A stretch of 40,080 nucleotides of DNA from Bradyrhizobium sp. Ec3.3 (GTDB lineage: Bacteria > Pseudomonadota > Alphaproteobacteria > Rhizobiales > Xanthobacteraceae), in contig NZ_KI421478.1 of the NCBI RefSeq assembly GCF_000472925.1, forward strand, positions 1-40,080, written 5' to 3'. A model generated the notes under the pieces. The model was given only the letters and a program-made list of their open reading frames with translations. It ran no database searches and had not been told where the DNA came from. Positions 32,614 to 40,080 of this stretch are shown in pieces (position 1 is the stretch's first letter; every line of letters starts with the position of its first letter). Position numbers and translations under genes: made by a program.

Positions 32614-33705
32614 TCAGGCCTCGATCCGCTTGCGGCCGTCGGCGCTGAACAGATGCAGCTTCTCGCGCACCGCGGCGACGCGGATCTTCTGGCCGATCGC
32701 GGGGGCCTCGGCTCCGGGGATCCGGACGATGACCTCGCCGGGCGGCAGCTCGCCGGGCGTCGCGGCGACCTGCTGCTCGTCCTGCTGGCGTGAGCCGTAG
32801 ACGAAGGTTTCGGCGCCGACCCGTTCGATGGCTTCCACGGTGAGGGCAAGCGCGACGCCGCCGGCCGGCGTCTGGTCGGTGATGACGAAGTCCTCCGGGC
32901 GGATGCCGAGGATGCCGGCCTCCGCCGCGCGGCCATTGCTGCCGAGCTGCGTCTTGACCTCGTCCGGCCGCGTCGACATCAGATTCATCGGCGGCGCGCC
33001 GATGAAGGAGGCGACGAAGGTGGTGGCCGGCTTCTCGTAGATCGCGAGCGGATTGCCGATCTGCTCGACCTGGCCGCCATTCATCACGACGAGGATGTCG
33101 GCCAGCGTCATCGCCTCGAGCTGGTCGTGGGTGACGTAGATCGACGTGGTGTTCAGCCGGCGCTGCAACTTGCGGATCTCGACCCGCATCGCGATGCGCA
33201 GCTTGGCATCGAGATTGGACAGGGGCTCGTCGAACAGGAACACCTTTGGCTGGCGCACGATGGCGCGGCCCATGGCGACGCGCTGGCGCTGGCCGCCGGA
33301 GAGCTGGCGCGGCTTGCGCTCGAGCATCGGTGCGAGCTCGAGCACGCGCGCGGCTTCCTCGACGCGGGTCTTGATCTCGGCTTCCGCCATGCCGCGATTG
33401 CGCAAGCCGTAGGCCATGTTGTTGTAGACGCTCATATGCGGATAGAGCGCGTAGTTCTGGAACACCATCGCGATGTCGCGTTCGGCGGGCTCGACCTGGT
33501 TGACGACGCGGCCGCCGATGTCGATCTCGCCGCCGGAGATGGTCTCGAGCCCCGCGACCATGCGGAGCAGCGTCGACTTGCCGCAGCCGGAGGGACCGAC
33601 CAGCACGCAGAACTGACCGTCGCCGACATCGACGTCGACGCCCTTGATGGCCTCGAAGCCGCCCGGATAGGTCTTGCGGACATTGCGCAGGGTGACGTTG
33701 GCCAT
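32614..33705 (-). CDS. ugpC: Glycerol-3-phosphate ABC transporter ATP-binding protein
   Basis: The 363-residue CUT1-type ABC ATPase has Walker A GPSGCGKST (37-45), signature LSGGQ (135-139), Walker B VFLFDEP (155-161) and the switch THDQLEAMTLA. A C-terminal regulatory MOP-like domain follows (LGIRPEDF; PGEVIVRIPG; LHLFSADGRKRIEA). It energises the UgpAE channel at the inner membrane. The ATG at 33705 begins MANVTLRNVRKTYPGG, 5 bp after the ugpE stop. It is the last gene of the ugpBAEC transcript. Confidence 0.94.
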   Translation of the reverse strand: MANVTLRNVRKTYPGGFEAIKGVDVDVGDGQFCVLVGPSGCGKSTLLRMVAGLETISGGEIDIGGRVVNQVEPAERDIAMVFQNYALYPHMSVYNNMAYGLRNRGMAEAEIKTRVEEAARVLELAPMLERKPRQLSGGQRQRVAMGRAIVRQPKVFLFDEPLSNLDAKLRIAMRVEIRKLQRRLNTTSIYVTHDQLEAMTLADILVVMNGGQVEQIGNPLAIYEKPATTFVASFIGAPPMNLMSTRPDEVKTQLGSNGRAAEAGILGIRPEDFVITDQTPAGGVALALTVEAIERVGAETFVYGSRQQDEQQVAATPGELPPGEVIVRIPGAEAPAIGQKIRVAAVREKLHLFSADGRKRIEA

Positions 33706-33710
33706 AGTCT

Positions 33711-34559
33711 CTACTTCTCCGTCTCGACCAGTCCGCGCACGAACAGTTTCTGCATCGCGACGACGACGAACACCGGCGGCAGCATCGCGAGCACGGCGGT
33801 CGCCATCACGATCGGCCATTCGGTCAGCGCGTCGTTCGTGGTCATCATCTTGCGGATGCCGACCTGGATGGTCTGCATGTCGTCGCGGGTCGTGATCAAC
33901 AGCGGCCAGAGATACTGATTCCAGCCGAGGATGAAGAGGATCACGAACAGCGCCGCCATGTTGGTGCGCGACAGCGGCAGCAGCGTATCCCAGAAGAAGC
34001 GCAGAGGTCCCGCGCCGTCGATCCGCGAGGCTTCCAATAGCTCGTCCGGCACCGTCATGAAGAATTGGCGGAAGAGGAGCGTCGCGGTGGCCGACGCGAT
34101 CAGCGGCAGCGACAGGCCGGCAAAGCTGTCGAGCATGTGCAGGTCGGCGACGATCTTGTAGGTCGGATAGATGCGCACCTCGACCGGCAGCATCAAGGTG
34201 ATGAAGACGATCCAGAAGATCGCCATCCGGAACGGAAAGCGGAAATAGACGATCGCATAGGCCGAGATGATCGAGATCGCGATCTTGCCGACCGCGATCA
34301 GCATCGCCATGATCAGCGAGTTGAGCATCATGTTGCCGACGGGCTCGCGGGTCGTTCCGCTCGTGCCGACGACGATGGTCTGGTAGTAGACCTCGAGGAA
34401 GTGCCCGCCCGGCAGCAGCGACATCTGTCCGTTGGCGATCAGCGCGTTGTCCTGGGTGGAGGCGACAATCGCGATGTAGACGGGGAAGGCGACGATCGCG
34501 ATCCCGATCCACAGGATGATATGCGCGACGTAGCGGCGGATGCCCTCTTGCTCGACCAT
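33711..34559 (-). CDS. ugpE: Glycerol-3-phosphate ABC transporter permease
   Basis: The 282-residue inner-membrane permease has six predicted helices. It contains the MalG-type EAA loop VPDELLEASRIDGAGPLRFF, where the coupling helix meets UgpC. The N terminus is RRYVAHIILWIGIAIVAFPV and the end LPPVFVVVAMQKLFVRGLVE. The start overlaps the ugpA stop by one base (TGATG), implying translational coupling. Confidence 0.94.
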   Translation of the reverse strand: MVEQEGIRRYVAHIILWIGIAIVAFPVYIAIVASTQDNALIANGQMSLLPGGHFLEVYYQTIVVGTSGTTREPVGNMMLNSLIMAMLIAVGKIAISIISAYAIVYFRFPFRMAIFWIVFITLMLPVEVRIYPTYKIVADLHMLDSFAGLSLPLIASATATLLFRQFFMTVPDELLEASRIDGAGPLRFFWDTLLPLSRTNMAALFVILFILGWNQYLWPLLITTRDDMQTIQVGIRKMMTTNDALTEWPIVMATAVLAMLPPVFVVVAMQKLFVRGLVETEK

Positions 34560-35440
34560 CAGTAGGTCACCTTGCGTTCGACGAAGCGGAACTGGATTGC
34601 CGTCAGCACGATGACGAGCACCATCAGGATCACCGACTGTGCCGCGGAGCTGCCGAGATTTCCGCCCAGGAGCCCCTCGGTATAGACCTTGTAGACCAGC
34701 GTTACCGTCGATGTTCCAGGACCGCCACGTGTCATCGTATCGATGATGCCGAAGGTGTCGAAGAAAGCGTAGACGATGTTGATGACCAGGAGGAAGAAGA
34801 TGGTCGGCGACAGCAGCGGGAAGGTCACGGTCCAGAACCGCCGCATCGGGCGGGCGCCGTCGATCGCGGCCGCTTCCATCACGCTCCTCGGGATGGCCTG
34901 GAGGCCGGCGAGGAAGAACAGGAAATTGTAGGAGACCTGCTTCCAGGCGGCGGCGAGGATGACCAGCGTTGCCGCCTGATTGCCATTGAGCAGCGGATTC
35001 CAGTCGACACCCATGTCGCGCAAATAGCGCGAGAGCACACCGAGCGAGGGGTGCAGCATGAAGATCCAGAGCACGCCGACGACGGGCGGAGCGACCGCAT
35101 AGGGCCAGATCAGCAGCGTGCGATAGAGCGTGCCGCCGCGCATCGGCCTGTCCGCCATCACGGCGAGCAGCAGCGCCAGGGACAGCGACGAGACGGCGAT
35201 CGCGAACGAGAAGAAGAAGGTCCGGACGATCGCCTCGAAATAAGCGGGCTCCCCAAACAATTCCACGTAGTTGTCGAACCAGACGAAGCTGGTCGAGAGT
35301 CCGAAGGCGTCCTGGAGCAGGAAGGACTGGATGACGGCCTGCAGGGCAGGCCAGTAGAAAAAGATCAGGACGATCGCGAGCTGCGGTGCAACCAGCGCGA
35401 ACGGCAATAGCCTTGATTGGAAAATGGCTTGCTTTTGCAT
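34559..35440 (-). CDS. ugpA: Glycerol-3-phosphate ABC transporter permease
   Basis: The 293-residue permease has six predicted membrane helices. The EAA loop IPRSVMEAAAIDGARPMRRF is clear. VAPQLAIVLIFFYWPALQAV marks the first helix, and TRGGPGTSTVTLVYKVYTEG the conserved late periplasmic loop of the MalF-type family. It partners UgpE to form the channel for sn-glycerol-3-phosphate. It lies 48 bp after ugpB. Confidence 0.94.
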   Translation of the reverse strand: MQKQAIFQSRLLPFALVAPQLAIVLIFFYWPALQAVIQSFLLQDAFGLSTSFVWFDNYVELFGEPAYFEAIVRTFFFSFAIAVSSLSLALLLAVMADRPMRGGTLYRTLLIWPYAVAPPVVGVLWIFMLHPSLGVLSRYLRDMGVDWNPLLNGNQAATLVILAAAWKQVSYNFLFFLAGLQAIPRSVMEAAAIDGARPMRRFWTVTFPLLSPTIFFLLVINIVYAFFDTFGIIDTMTRGGPGTSTVTLVYKVYTEGLLGGNLGSSAAQSVILMVLVIVLTAIQFRFVERKVTY

Positions 35441-35488
35441 GATGTGAGGTGAGCGGCAGGCCGCGAGATCGGCCTGCCGCTCATCGCC

Positions 35489-36808
35489 TTATTTCACGGC
35501 GGTCTTTTCGAACTGCCGGAGCATCGTGTTGCCGCGTTCGACGGCGGTATCGAGCGCCTGCTTGGCGGTCTTCTTGCCGGCGAGCGCCTGCTCGATCTCT
35601 TCCGACCAGACGTCGCGGAGCTGGACCATGTTGCCGAGCCGCAGGCCGCGCGAATTCTCGGTCGGCTCCTTGTTGGTCAGCTCGATCAGCGGCGTTTCGA
35701 GATACGGCTGATCCTTGTAGAAGCCCTCTGCCTTCGCCTTCTCATAGGCCGCCTTGGTGATCGGCAGATAGCCGGACGCCTTGTGGATGTAGACCTGACG
35801 ATCGGTATCGGAGAGGAAGGTCAGGAATTTCGCGACGCCCTTGTACTCGTCGGCCGATTTGCCGCCCATGATCCACAGCGATGCGCCGCCGATGATCGAG
35901 TTCTGCGGCGCGCCCTTGACGTCGGGATAGTAAGGCATCGGCACCGCGGTGAAGTTGAACTTGGCCTGTGCCTTGACGTTGCCGAAGAAGGCCGAAGAGG
36001 TCAGGTAGATCGGGCATTCGCCGGAGGTGAAGCGGCCTTCGCCGGTGTTGGTGCGGCCAGCATAGTCGTAGGTCTTGTCCCTCTGCAGCTCGACCAGGTT
36101 TTCGAGATGCTTGACCTGGAGCGGACCGTTGAACTCGAGAACCGTGTCGAAGCCATCGAGACCATTGGCCTTGGACGAGAGCGGCACGTTGTGCCAGGCG
36201 GAGAGCTGCTCGAGATTGACCCAGGTCACCCACGAGCCGGAGAAGCCGCAGGTGGAATAGCCGGCGGCCTTCAGCTTCTTGGCGTCCTCGAAGACTTCAG
36301 GCCAGGTCTTCGGCGGCTCTGCGATGTTGGCCTTCTTGAGCGCGTCGAGATTGATCCACATGACCGTGGACGACGAATTGAAGGGGAAGGACAGCATCTC
36401 GCCCTTCGAGGTCGAATAGTAGCCGGTGATCGCGGGCAGGTAGGCCTTGGGGTCGAACTTCTCGCCGGTCTCGGCCATCAGCTTGTAGACCGGTTTGACG
36501 GCGCCGGTCGCGGCCATCATGGTCGCGGTGCCGACTTCGAACACCTGCATGATGTGCGGCGCGTTGCCGGCGCGGAACGCCGCAATGCCGGCGTTCATCG
36601 TGTCGGCGTAGTTGCCCTTGTAGGTCGGAATCACCTTGTAGTCGCTCTGCGACGCATTGAAGTCGTTGGCGAGCTTGACGATGACGTCGTTGTTCGCGCC
36701 GGTCATCGCGTGCCACCACTGGATTTCCGTCGCGGCCTGCGCCGTCGAGGCGGCAAGGCCGAACGTGGCGGCAATGGCGGCAGCCGCAGCGAATTGTCGA
36801 AGAGCCAT
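35489..36808 (-). CDS. ugpB: sn-glycerol-3-phosphate-binding periplasmic protein
   Basis: The 439-residue substrate-binding protein starts MALRQFAAAAAIAATFGLAA with cleavage near AQA|ATEIQWWHAM. The mature N terminus (WWHAMTGANNDVIVKLANDF) and segments FNSSSTVMWINLD, YSTCGFSGSWVTW, IIGGASLWIMGGKSADEYKG and PTENSRGLRLGNMVQ are typical UgpB. It captures glycerol-3-phosphate or its diesters as carbon and phosphate sources. The ATG at 36808 has the strong site GGGAGG. A PHO box lies 55 bp upstream, so induction by phosphate limitation is likely. Confidence 0.95.
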   Translation of the reverse strand: MALRQFAAAAAIAATFGLAASTAQAATEIQWWHAMTGANNDVIVKLANDFNASQSDYKVIPTYKGNYADTMNAGIAAFRAGNAPHIMQVFEVGTATMMAATGAVKPVYKLMAETGEKFDPKAYLPAITGYYSTSKGEMLSFPFNSSSTVMWINLDALKKANIAEPPKTWPEVFEDAKKLKAAGYSTCGFSGSWVTWVNLEQLSAWHNVPLSSKANGLDGFDTVLEFNGPLQVKHLENLVELQRDKTYDYAGRTNTGEGRFTSGECPIYLTSSAFFGNVKAQAKFNFTAVPMPYYPDVKGAPQNSIIGGASLWIMGGKSADEYKGVAKFLTFLSDTDRQVYIHKASGYLPITKAAYEKAKAEGFYKDQPYLETPLIELTNKEPTENSRGLRLGNMVQLRDVWSEEIEQALAGKKTAKQALDTAVERGNTMLRQFEKTAVK

Positions 36809-36862
36809 TAAGAAAACCTCCCTTGGGCCGTCATCAAAGTGCGCATGCGCTAGCAGCGCCAT

Positions 36863-36880
36863 ATGACGTTCACGTGACTG
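36863..36880 (-). promoter_or_regulatory. PHO box upstream of ugpB
   Basis: On the minus strand CAGTCAC-GTGA-ACGTCAT gives two 7-base half sites with a 4-base spacer. They match the CTGTCAT/CTGTCAC consensus at 11 of 14 positions, including both GTCA cores. Location and target (phosphate-starvation ugp operon) fit PhoB control. Confidence 0.7.
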
Positions 36881-37260
36881 TGTAAGCGGCCGAAACGAAA
36901 GCGGCAAGCGCCGGAAAAGGGAAGCCGTCAAATAGGCGAAGACGTCCGCGTACGGGGAGCCCGTTCGCGGCGCGCAGTCGTGGGGCGCGCCGCAGTGCGG
37001 CATTGGATGACGTGAAGTTAATGATCAGGCCGCGGGTTCGAAAACCTCTCCCGCTTGCGGGAGAGGCCGAGGCCGCCTTCGGCGGCCGTTCTTCTAACAG
37101 ACGCCGAAGCAAAGCCTCGGCTATGGCGTAGCGCCGGGTGAGGGTTCTATCCTCATGGGGATTGTCCCGTTGCGAGACACCCTCTCCCCAACCCTCTCCC
37201 GCAAGCCGGAGAGGGGGCGCAGTGCCTTTGCGGCGACGCTGAAGGCTATTCCATGAAACC
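36881..37260. repeat. Intergenic stretch with mosaic hairpin repeats
   Basis: No gene is supported in this 380-bp gap. From 37045 it is repetitive. CCTCTCCCGC/GCGGGAGAGG forms a hairpin (37045-37066), GGCCGCC/GGCGGCC another (37071-37087), and CTCTCCC/GGAGAGG a third (about 37190-37213). A related CCCCGC/GCGGGG hairpin is at 14817-14838. The 36881-37044 part shows nothing I can name. Confidence 0.6.
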
Positions 37261-38466
37261 CTAGCGCTTGCGCTCGGGGCCGCAGACCGTGCCCATCTCG
37301 ACCATCGCCTCGATCTCGGCGCTGGAATATCCGAACTCGCCGAGCACTTCTGTGGCGTGCTGGCTGAATTTCGGCGGCACGCGGCGCAGGCTAGGCTTGC
37401 TGCGATCGAGCCGGATCGGCGAGGCGACGCCCTTGTACCAGTCCTTCTCGATGATATCGCCGCGGTAGATCGTGTGCGGATTGTTCAACGCCTGGTCGAT
37501 CTTCTGCACGGGACCTGCGGGCAGTCCGGCGGCGAGCAGGCGATCGCACAGCGGCTCGGCCTCATGCTGGCTGAACACCGCGGCAAGCTCGGCGCGCAGC
37601 GCCTCGCGATTGGCGATGCGGTCCTTGTTGCGCGCAAAGCGCGGATCGGTGCCGAGCTCGGGCTTGCCGATCTCCTTGGCCAGCTTGCGGAAGGTGCCGT
37701 CATTGCCGACGCCGATGAAGATGTCGTCCGTGCGGGTCGGGAAGATCGCGTAGGGCACGAGATTGGGATGCTCGTTGCCGGTCAGGCCAGGGGGCTTGCC
37801 ATGCATGAAGTAGTTCGCGGTGTGCGGATGCATGATCGCGAGGCCGGTCTCGTAGAGCGTGGTCTCGAGGAATTGCCCAAGCCCTGAGCGCTGCCGCTCC
37901 GACAGCGCCATCAAAATGCCGATCGCCGCATAAAGTCCGGTGGTGATGTCGACCAGCGGCACGCCGATCCGCATCGGCCCGCTCTCTCGCGAGCCCGTCG
38001 CCGCGATCATGCCGGTCATGGCCTGGATGATGGCGTCGTAGCCGGGATTGCCGCCGCGCGGGCCGTCGGCGCCGAAGCCGCAGATCCGGCAATGCACGAG
38101 GCGCGGGAATTTTTCGCGCAGCACCTCGTTGCCGATGCCCCATTTCTCCAGCGTGCCGGGCTTGAAATTCTCGATCAGGACGTCGGCCGTCTCCAGCATC
38201 TTGAGCAGCACGACGCGGCCGCCTTCGGAGGCGAGGTCGAGGCCGATCGAGCGCTTGTTGCGGTTGATGCCGACGAAGTAGGCCGCGTCCTCCTCATGGA
38301 AGGGAGGTCCCCACTCGCGCACCTCATCGCCTGCGGGCGGCTCGACCTTGATCACGTCGGCGCCGTGGTCGGCGAGAATTTGCGTGCAATAGGGGCCGCC
38401 GAGCACGCGCGTGAGATCAATGACGCGCAGTCCGCTCATTGCGCCGGATGCGGCTTCGGAAGTCAT
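37261..38466 (-). CDS. CaiB/BaiF-type family III CoA-transferase
   Basis: The 401-residue enzyme moves CoA between carboxylic acids. Family blocks are LRVIDLTRVLGGPYCTQILA, HGADVIKVEPPAGDEVR, NRNKRSIGLDL and PGYDAIIQAMTGM. In the last, Asp144 occupies the position of the catalytic Asp that forms the acyl-aspartyl anhydride. IGVPLVDITTGLYAAIGILM follows. The donor and acceptor acids are unknown, and no acyl-CoA pathway genes adjoin. The ATG at 38466 has GAAGG upstream; Met10 (MSGLRVID) is an alternative start. Confidence 0.9.
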   Translation of the reverse strand: MTSEAASGAMSGLRVIDLTRVLGGPYCTQILADHGADVIKVEPPAGDEVREWGPPFHEEDAAYFVGINRNKRSIGLDLASEGGRVVLLKMLETADVLIENFKPGTLEKWGIGNEVLREKFPRLVHCRICGFGADGPRGGNPGYDAIIQAMTGMIAATGSRESGPMRIGVPLVDITTGLYAAIGILMALSERQRSGLGQFLETTLYETGLAIMHPHTANYFMHGKPPGLTGNEHPNLVPYAIFPTRTDDIFIGVGNDGTFRKLAKEIGKPELGTDPRFARNKDRIANREALRAELAAVFSQHEAEPLCDRLLAAGLPAGPVQKIDQALNNPHTIYRGDIIEKDWYKGVASPIRLDRSKPSLRRVPPKFSQHATEVLGEFGYSSAEIEAMVEMGTVCGPERKR

Positions 38467-38606
38467 GACGGCAACCTTCGCTTAAGGGAGGATCGATGTT
38501 CGATCACTGGCCTAGCGAGGTTCGCGAGAGCCGGCAATGGCTCCCGGGGTGGGGCCGCATGCGCCGCCGCGGCCAATCCCGCGGCGTGGCATATCAAGGC
38601 GGCGAG

Positions 38607-38638
38607 TGGCTGGCGCGAGGGGGATCTCGGGCCAGCCA
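38607..38638. terminator. Stem-loop after ohr
   Basis: TGGCTGGC and GCCAGCCA pair around an inner CGAG/CTCG stem, 15 bp beyond the ohr stop. No T-run follows on the minus strand, so it is a terminator-like hairpin rather than a classical intrinsic terminator. Confidence 0.45.
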
Positions 38639-38652
38639 GCCCGCCTCTGGTT

Positions 38653-39078
38653 TTAGGCAACCTTCAGGCGGACGTCGACGTTGCCACGGGTCGCGTTGGA
38701 GTACGGGCAAACCTGATGGGCCTTCTCGACCAGCGCCTCGGCCTCCGCGCGGGGAACGCCGGGCAGCGAAACCAGCAGTTCGACCTCGAGGCCGAAGCCG
38801 CCTTCCGAACGCGGGCCGATGCCGACCGTCGAGGTCACCGCGGTGTCGGCGGGAACCTTCGGCCCGCCCTGGGAGGCCACGAACTTCATCGCGCCGATGA
38901 AGCAGGCGGCATAGCCGGCCGCAAACAGCTGCTCGGGATTGTTGCCCGCCCCGCCTCCGCCGCCGAGCTCCTTCGGGGTGGTGAGCTTCACGTCCAGCGC
39001 GCCGTCGAGGGTCGCAGCGTGGCCGTCGCGGCCGCCGGTGGCCTTGGCGCTGGTCTTGTAGAGGACATTCACGGACAT
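38653..39078 (-). CDS. ohr: Organic hydroperoxide resistance protein
   Basis: The 141-residue OsmC/Ohr-family thiol peroxidase detoxifies fatty-acid and organic hydroperoxides. The catalytic pair Cys59 (AAGYAACFIGAM) and Cys124 (HQVCPYSNATRGN) and the supporting Arg17 and Glu49 (NPEQLFAAG) are present. The ATG at 39078 gives the normal MSVNVLYKTSAKATGGRDG start; the frame upstream to 39162 would read through the operators. It is divergent from ohrR with two operators in the shared 158-bp region. Confidence 0.95.
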   Translation of the reverse strand: MSVNVLYKTSAKATGGRDGHAATLDGALDVKLTTPKELGGGGGAGNNPEQLFAAGYAACFIGAMKFVASQGGPKVPADTAVTSTVGIGPRSEGGFGLEVELLVSLPGVPRAEAEALVEKAHQVCPYSNATRGNVDVRLKVA

Positions 39079-39114
39079 CTTGGGTCTCCCTGGTTTCCGG
39101 TTGGGGTGCCGCAT

Positions 39115-39145
39115 ATATTGCAGACAATTAGATTGTGTGCAATAT
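39115..39145. promoter_or_regulatory. OhrR operator 1 (31-bp inverted repeat)
   Basis: ATATTGCAGACAAT and ATTGTGTGCAATAT are 14-bp arms with one mismatch, separated by 3 bases. The AT-rich CAAT/ATTG centre and position next to ohr fit a MarR/OhrR binding site. Confidence 0.8.
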
Positions 39146-39159
39146 AAATTGCGCGGCCT

Positions 39160-39187
39160 CACATTTAATTGTTCGCAATTGAATGTG
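39160..39187. promoter_or_regulatory. OhrR operator 2 (28-bp inverted repeat)
   Basis: CACATTTAATTG and CAATTGAATGTG are 12-bp arms with one mismatch around a 4-base centre. It shares the CAATT half-site with operator 1 and lies about 50 bp before ohrR, suggesting autoregulation of ohrR. Confidence 0.72.
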
Positions 39188-39236
39188 CCGCCGCTCCGCC
39201 CCAGAATGTCGAAGCGAATCTCGTGAGGCTTTTCCC

Positions 39237-39698
39237 ATGGCTCGGAAACAACTGGCCGCTGACCAGCCGCTGCGGCTCGATAACCAGATCTGCTTTGCGG
39301 TCTATTCCGCCGCGCACGCCTTCAACCGTGTCTACAAGCCGCTGCTGGACCGGCTCGGCCTGACCTATCCGCAATATCTGGTGATGCTGGTGCTGTGGGA
39401 GCGCGACGGCGTGCCGCTGAAGGACATCGGCGAGCGACTGTTTCTGGACTCCGGCACGCTCACGCCGCTGCTCAAGCGCCTCGAAGCCGCGCAGCTCGTC
39501 AAGCGCACCCGCTCGACCGAGGACGAGCGCCAGGTGCTGATCGCGCTGACGCCGCAGGGACAGGCATTGAAGGACAAGGCGCGCAGCGTGCCGCAGTCGA
39601 TCCTGGCCGCATCCGACTGCACGGTGCCCGAACTGGTCGCGATGAAAAACGAGATCGTCGCGCTACGCGACCGGCTGAATGCGGTGATTGGGGAGTAG
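39237..39698 (+). CDS. ohrR: MarR-family organic peroxide sensor
   Basis: The 153-residue winged-helix repressor contains the sensing Cys19 in LDNQICFAVYSAAHAF, the OhrR hallmark that is oxidised by organic peroxides. The DNA-binding part is LKDIGERLFLDSGTLTPLLK RLE and the wing RTRSTEDERQVLIALTPQG. The ATG at 39237 fits; an earlier in-frame ATG at 39183 would sit inside operator 2. Paired with divergent ohr, it should repress both genes until oxidised. Confidence 0.94.
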   Translation: MARKQLAADQPLRLDNQICFAVYSAAHAFNRVYKPLLDRLGLTYPQYLVMLVLWERDGVPLKDIGERLFLDSGTLTPLLKRLEAAQLVKRTRSTEDERQVLIALTPQGQALKDKARSVPQSILAASDCTVPELVAMKNEIVALRDRLNAVIGE

Positions 39699-39703
39699 GG
39701 GGC

Positions 39704-39946
39704 TTAGCAGAGCCGCTTTTTCGAGAAGGCGCGGCCTGAGTGCGACTTCAGATATTTTTCGAACGCCAATGCTTTCAGTTTGTCAGGGAAAGCGCAGTAC
39801 CAGACCAGCTTCCACGGCTTGAATTTCGCGGTGTGAGCGGATTTGCCGGTGTTGTGCTCCGGAACCCGTCGCTTCAAGTCTTCCGTAGCGCCGATATATT
39901 CCTGGTCGGGGAACTCGATGCTGCGGATAATGTAGACGTACCACAT
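39704..39946 (-). CDS. GIY-YIG nuclease-superfamily small protein (UPF0213 type)
   Basis: The 80-residue protein consists only of a GIY-YIG fold. MWYVYIIRS and EYIGATEDLKRR supply the two tyrosine motifs and Arg, HNTGKSAHTAKFKPWKLVWY is the conserved middle, and LAFEKYLKSHSG has the metal-binding Glu. These stand-alone domains are frequent in Bradyrhizobium and of unknown role (DNA repair or processing is suggested). The ATG at 39946 is chosen; a longer frame to 40072 has an Arg-rich non-domain leader. It converges with ohrR, whose stop is 5 bp away. Confidence 0.88.
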   Translation of the reverse strand: MWYVYIIRSIEFPDQEYIGATEDLKRRVPEHNTGKSAHTAKFKPWKLVWYCAFPDKLKALAFEKYLKSHSGRAFSKKRLC

Positions 39947-40080
39947 TGATGGCTCACGTCGGGGCAGTCGTCTGAGGGGGCGGGGATAGAGCGTCGGGCA
40001 GTCCGTCTTCGCCCTTTGGGCTTTTCGCCGGACACCACGCTTCACCCTTCGGGCTCTGCGCGGCTGCGCCACGCGTAGCC
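39947..40080. other. Non-coding end of window
   Basis: I see no gene here. The stretch has short palindromic bits (GCCCTTTGGGC at about 40010-40020; CGAAGGGTGAAG-like text) in the style of intergenic repeats linked to GIY-YIG genes in this group. Confidence 0.35.

Noticed and set aside
33711..34512. Extension of the ugpC frame back to 34512
   Set aside because: It is antisense-free but out of frame within ugpE; the ABC domain starts at 33705 with MANVTLRNV.

Overview
The window looks like a chromosomal piece of a Bradyrhizobium-type alphaproteobacterium (Nitrobacteraceae). It is GC-rich. It carries the rhizobial neighbourhoods infC/rpmI/rplT/pheST and lptCAB-rpoN-hpf-ptsN, an Hsp20 gene preceded by a ROSE-like RNA thermometer, and several families of the palindromic intergenic repeats typical of this group. 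The genus is an inference from gene order and repeat style; no 16S rRNA is present.

Region by region. 1-361: 3' end of an IS110-family transposase, cut by the window edge. 489-7043 (mostly minus strand): TauE/SafE permease, pheT, pheS, rplT, rpmI and infC; infC starts at an AUU codon, and a small secreted-protein gene on the plus strand sits between infC and rpmI. 7288-11655: alpha/beta hydrolase, SnoaL-like protein, thioesterase-fold protein, queG (apparently CTG-initiated) and a glutathione transferase, with three cloverleaf-like repeats between them. 11824-14805: uppP, then a tightly coupled pair resembling DprE1/DprE2, the epimerase of polyprenyl-phospho-ribose to -arabinose. 14840-15811: NDUFA9-like NAD(P)-binding protein. 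15950-16036: tRNA-Leu(CAG).

16018-19934 is a compact genomic island integrated at the 3' end of that tRNA. A 19-bp piece of the tRNA end is repeated exactly at the far border, short repeats resembling integrase arm sites lie 55-60 bp inside each border, and decayed recombinase sequence lies next to the tRNA. The cargo is a three-gene operon: family-1 beta-glucosidase, bile-acid:sodium-symporter-type transporter and an orphan RND-type periplasmic adaptor. Beyond the island the arabinose theme resumes: a UbiA-family transferase resembling decaprenyl-phosphate phosphoribosyltransferase fused to a degenerate HAD domain, a large polytopic membrane protein and a GT87-like membrane glycosyltransferase. 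Together with the DprE1/2 pair these suggest a polyprenyl-phospho-D-arabinofuranose supply and transfer pathway, comparable to mycobacterial arabinan synthesis and to Azorhizobium Nod-factor arabinosylation, here split by the tRNA island.

24764-31331: an RNase D-like exonuclease, lptC-lptA-lptB (LPS transport), rpoN (sigma-54), hpf (ribosome hibernation) and ptsN (EIIA-Ntr), with a candidate sigma-54 promoter before ptsN. 31584-32431: hsp20 and a DUF1150 gene behind a ROSE-like thermometer and a candidate RpoH promoter. 32614-36880: ugpBAEC glycerol-3-phosphate ABC transporter with a PHO box. 37261-39946: CaiB/BaiF CoA-transferase, the divergent ohr/ohrR organic-peroxide pair with two palindromic operators, and a small GIY-YIG protein.
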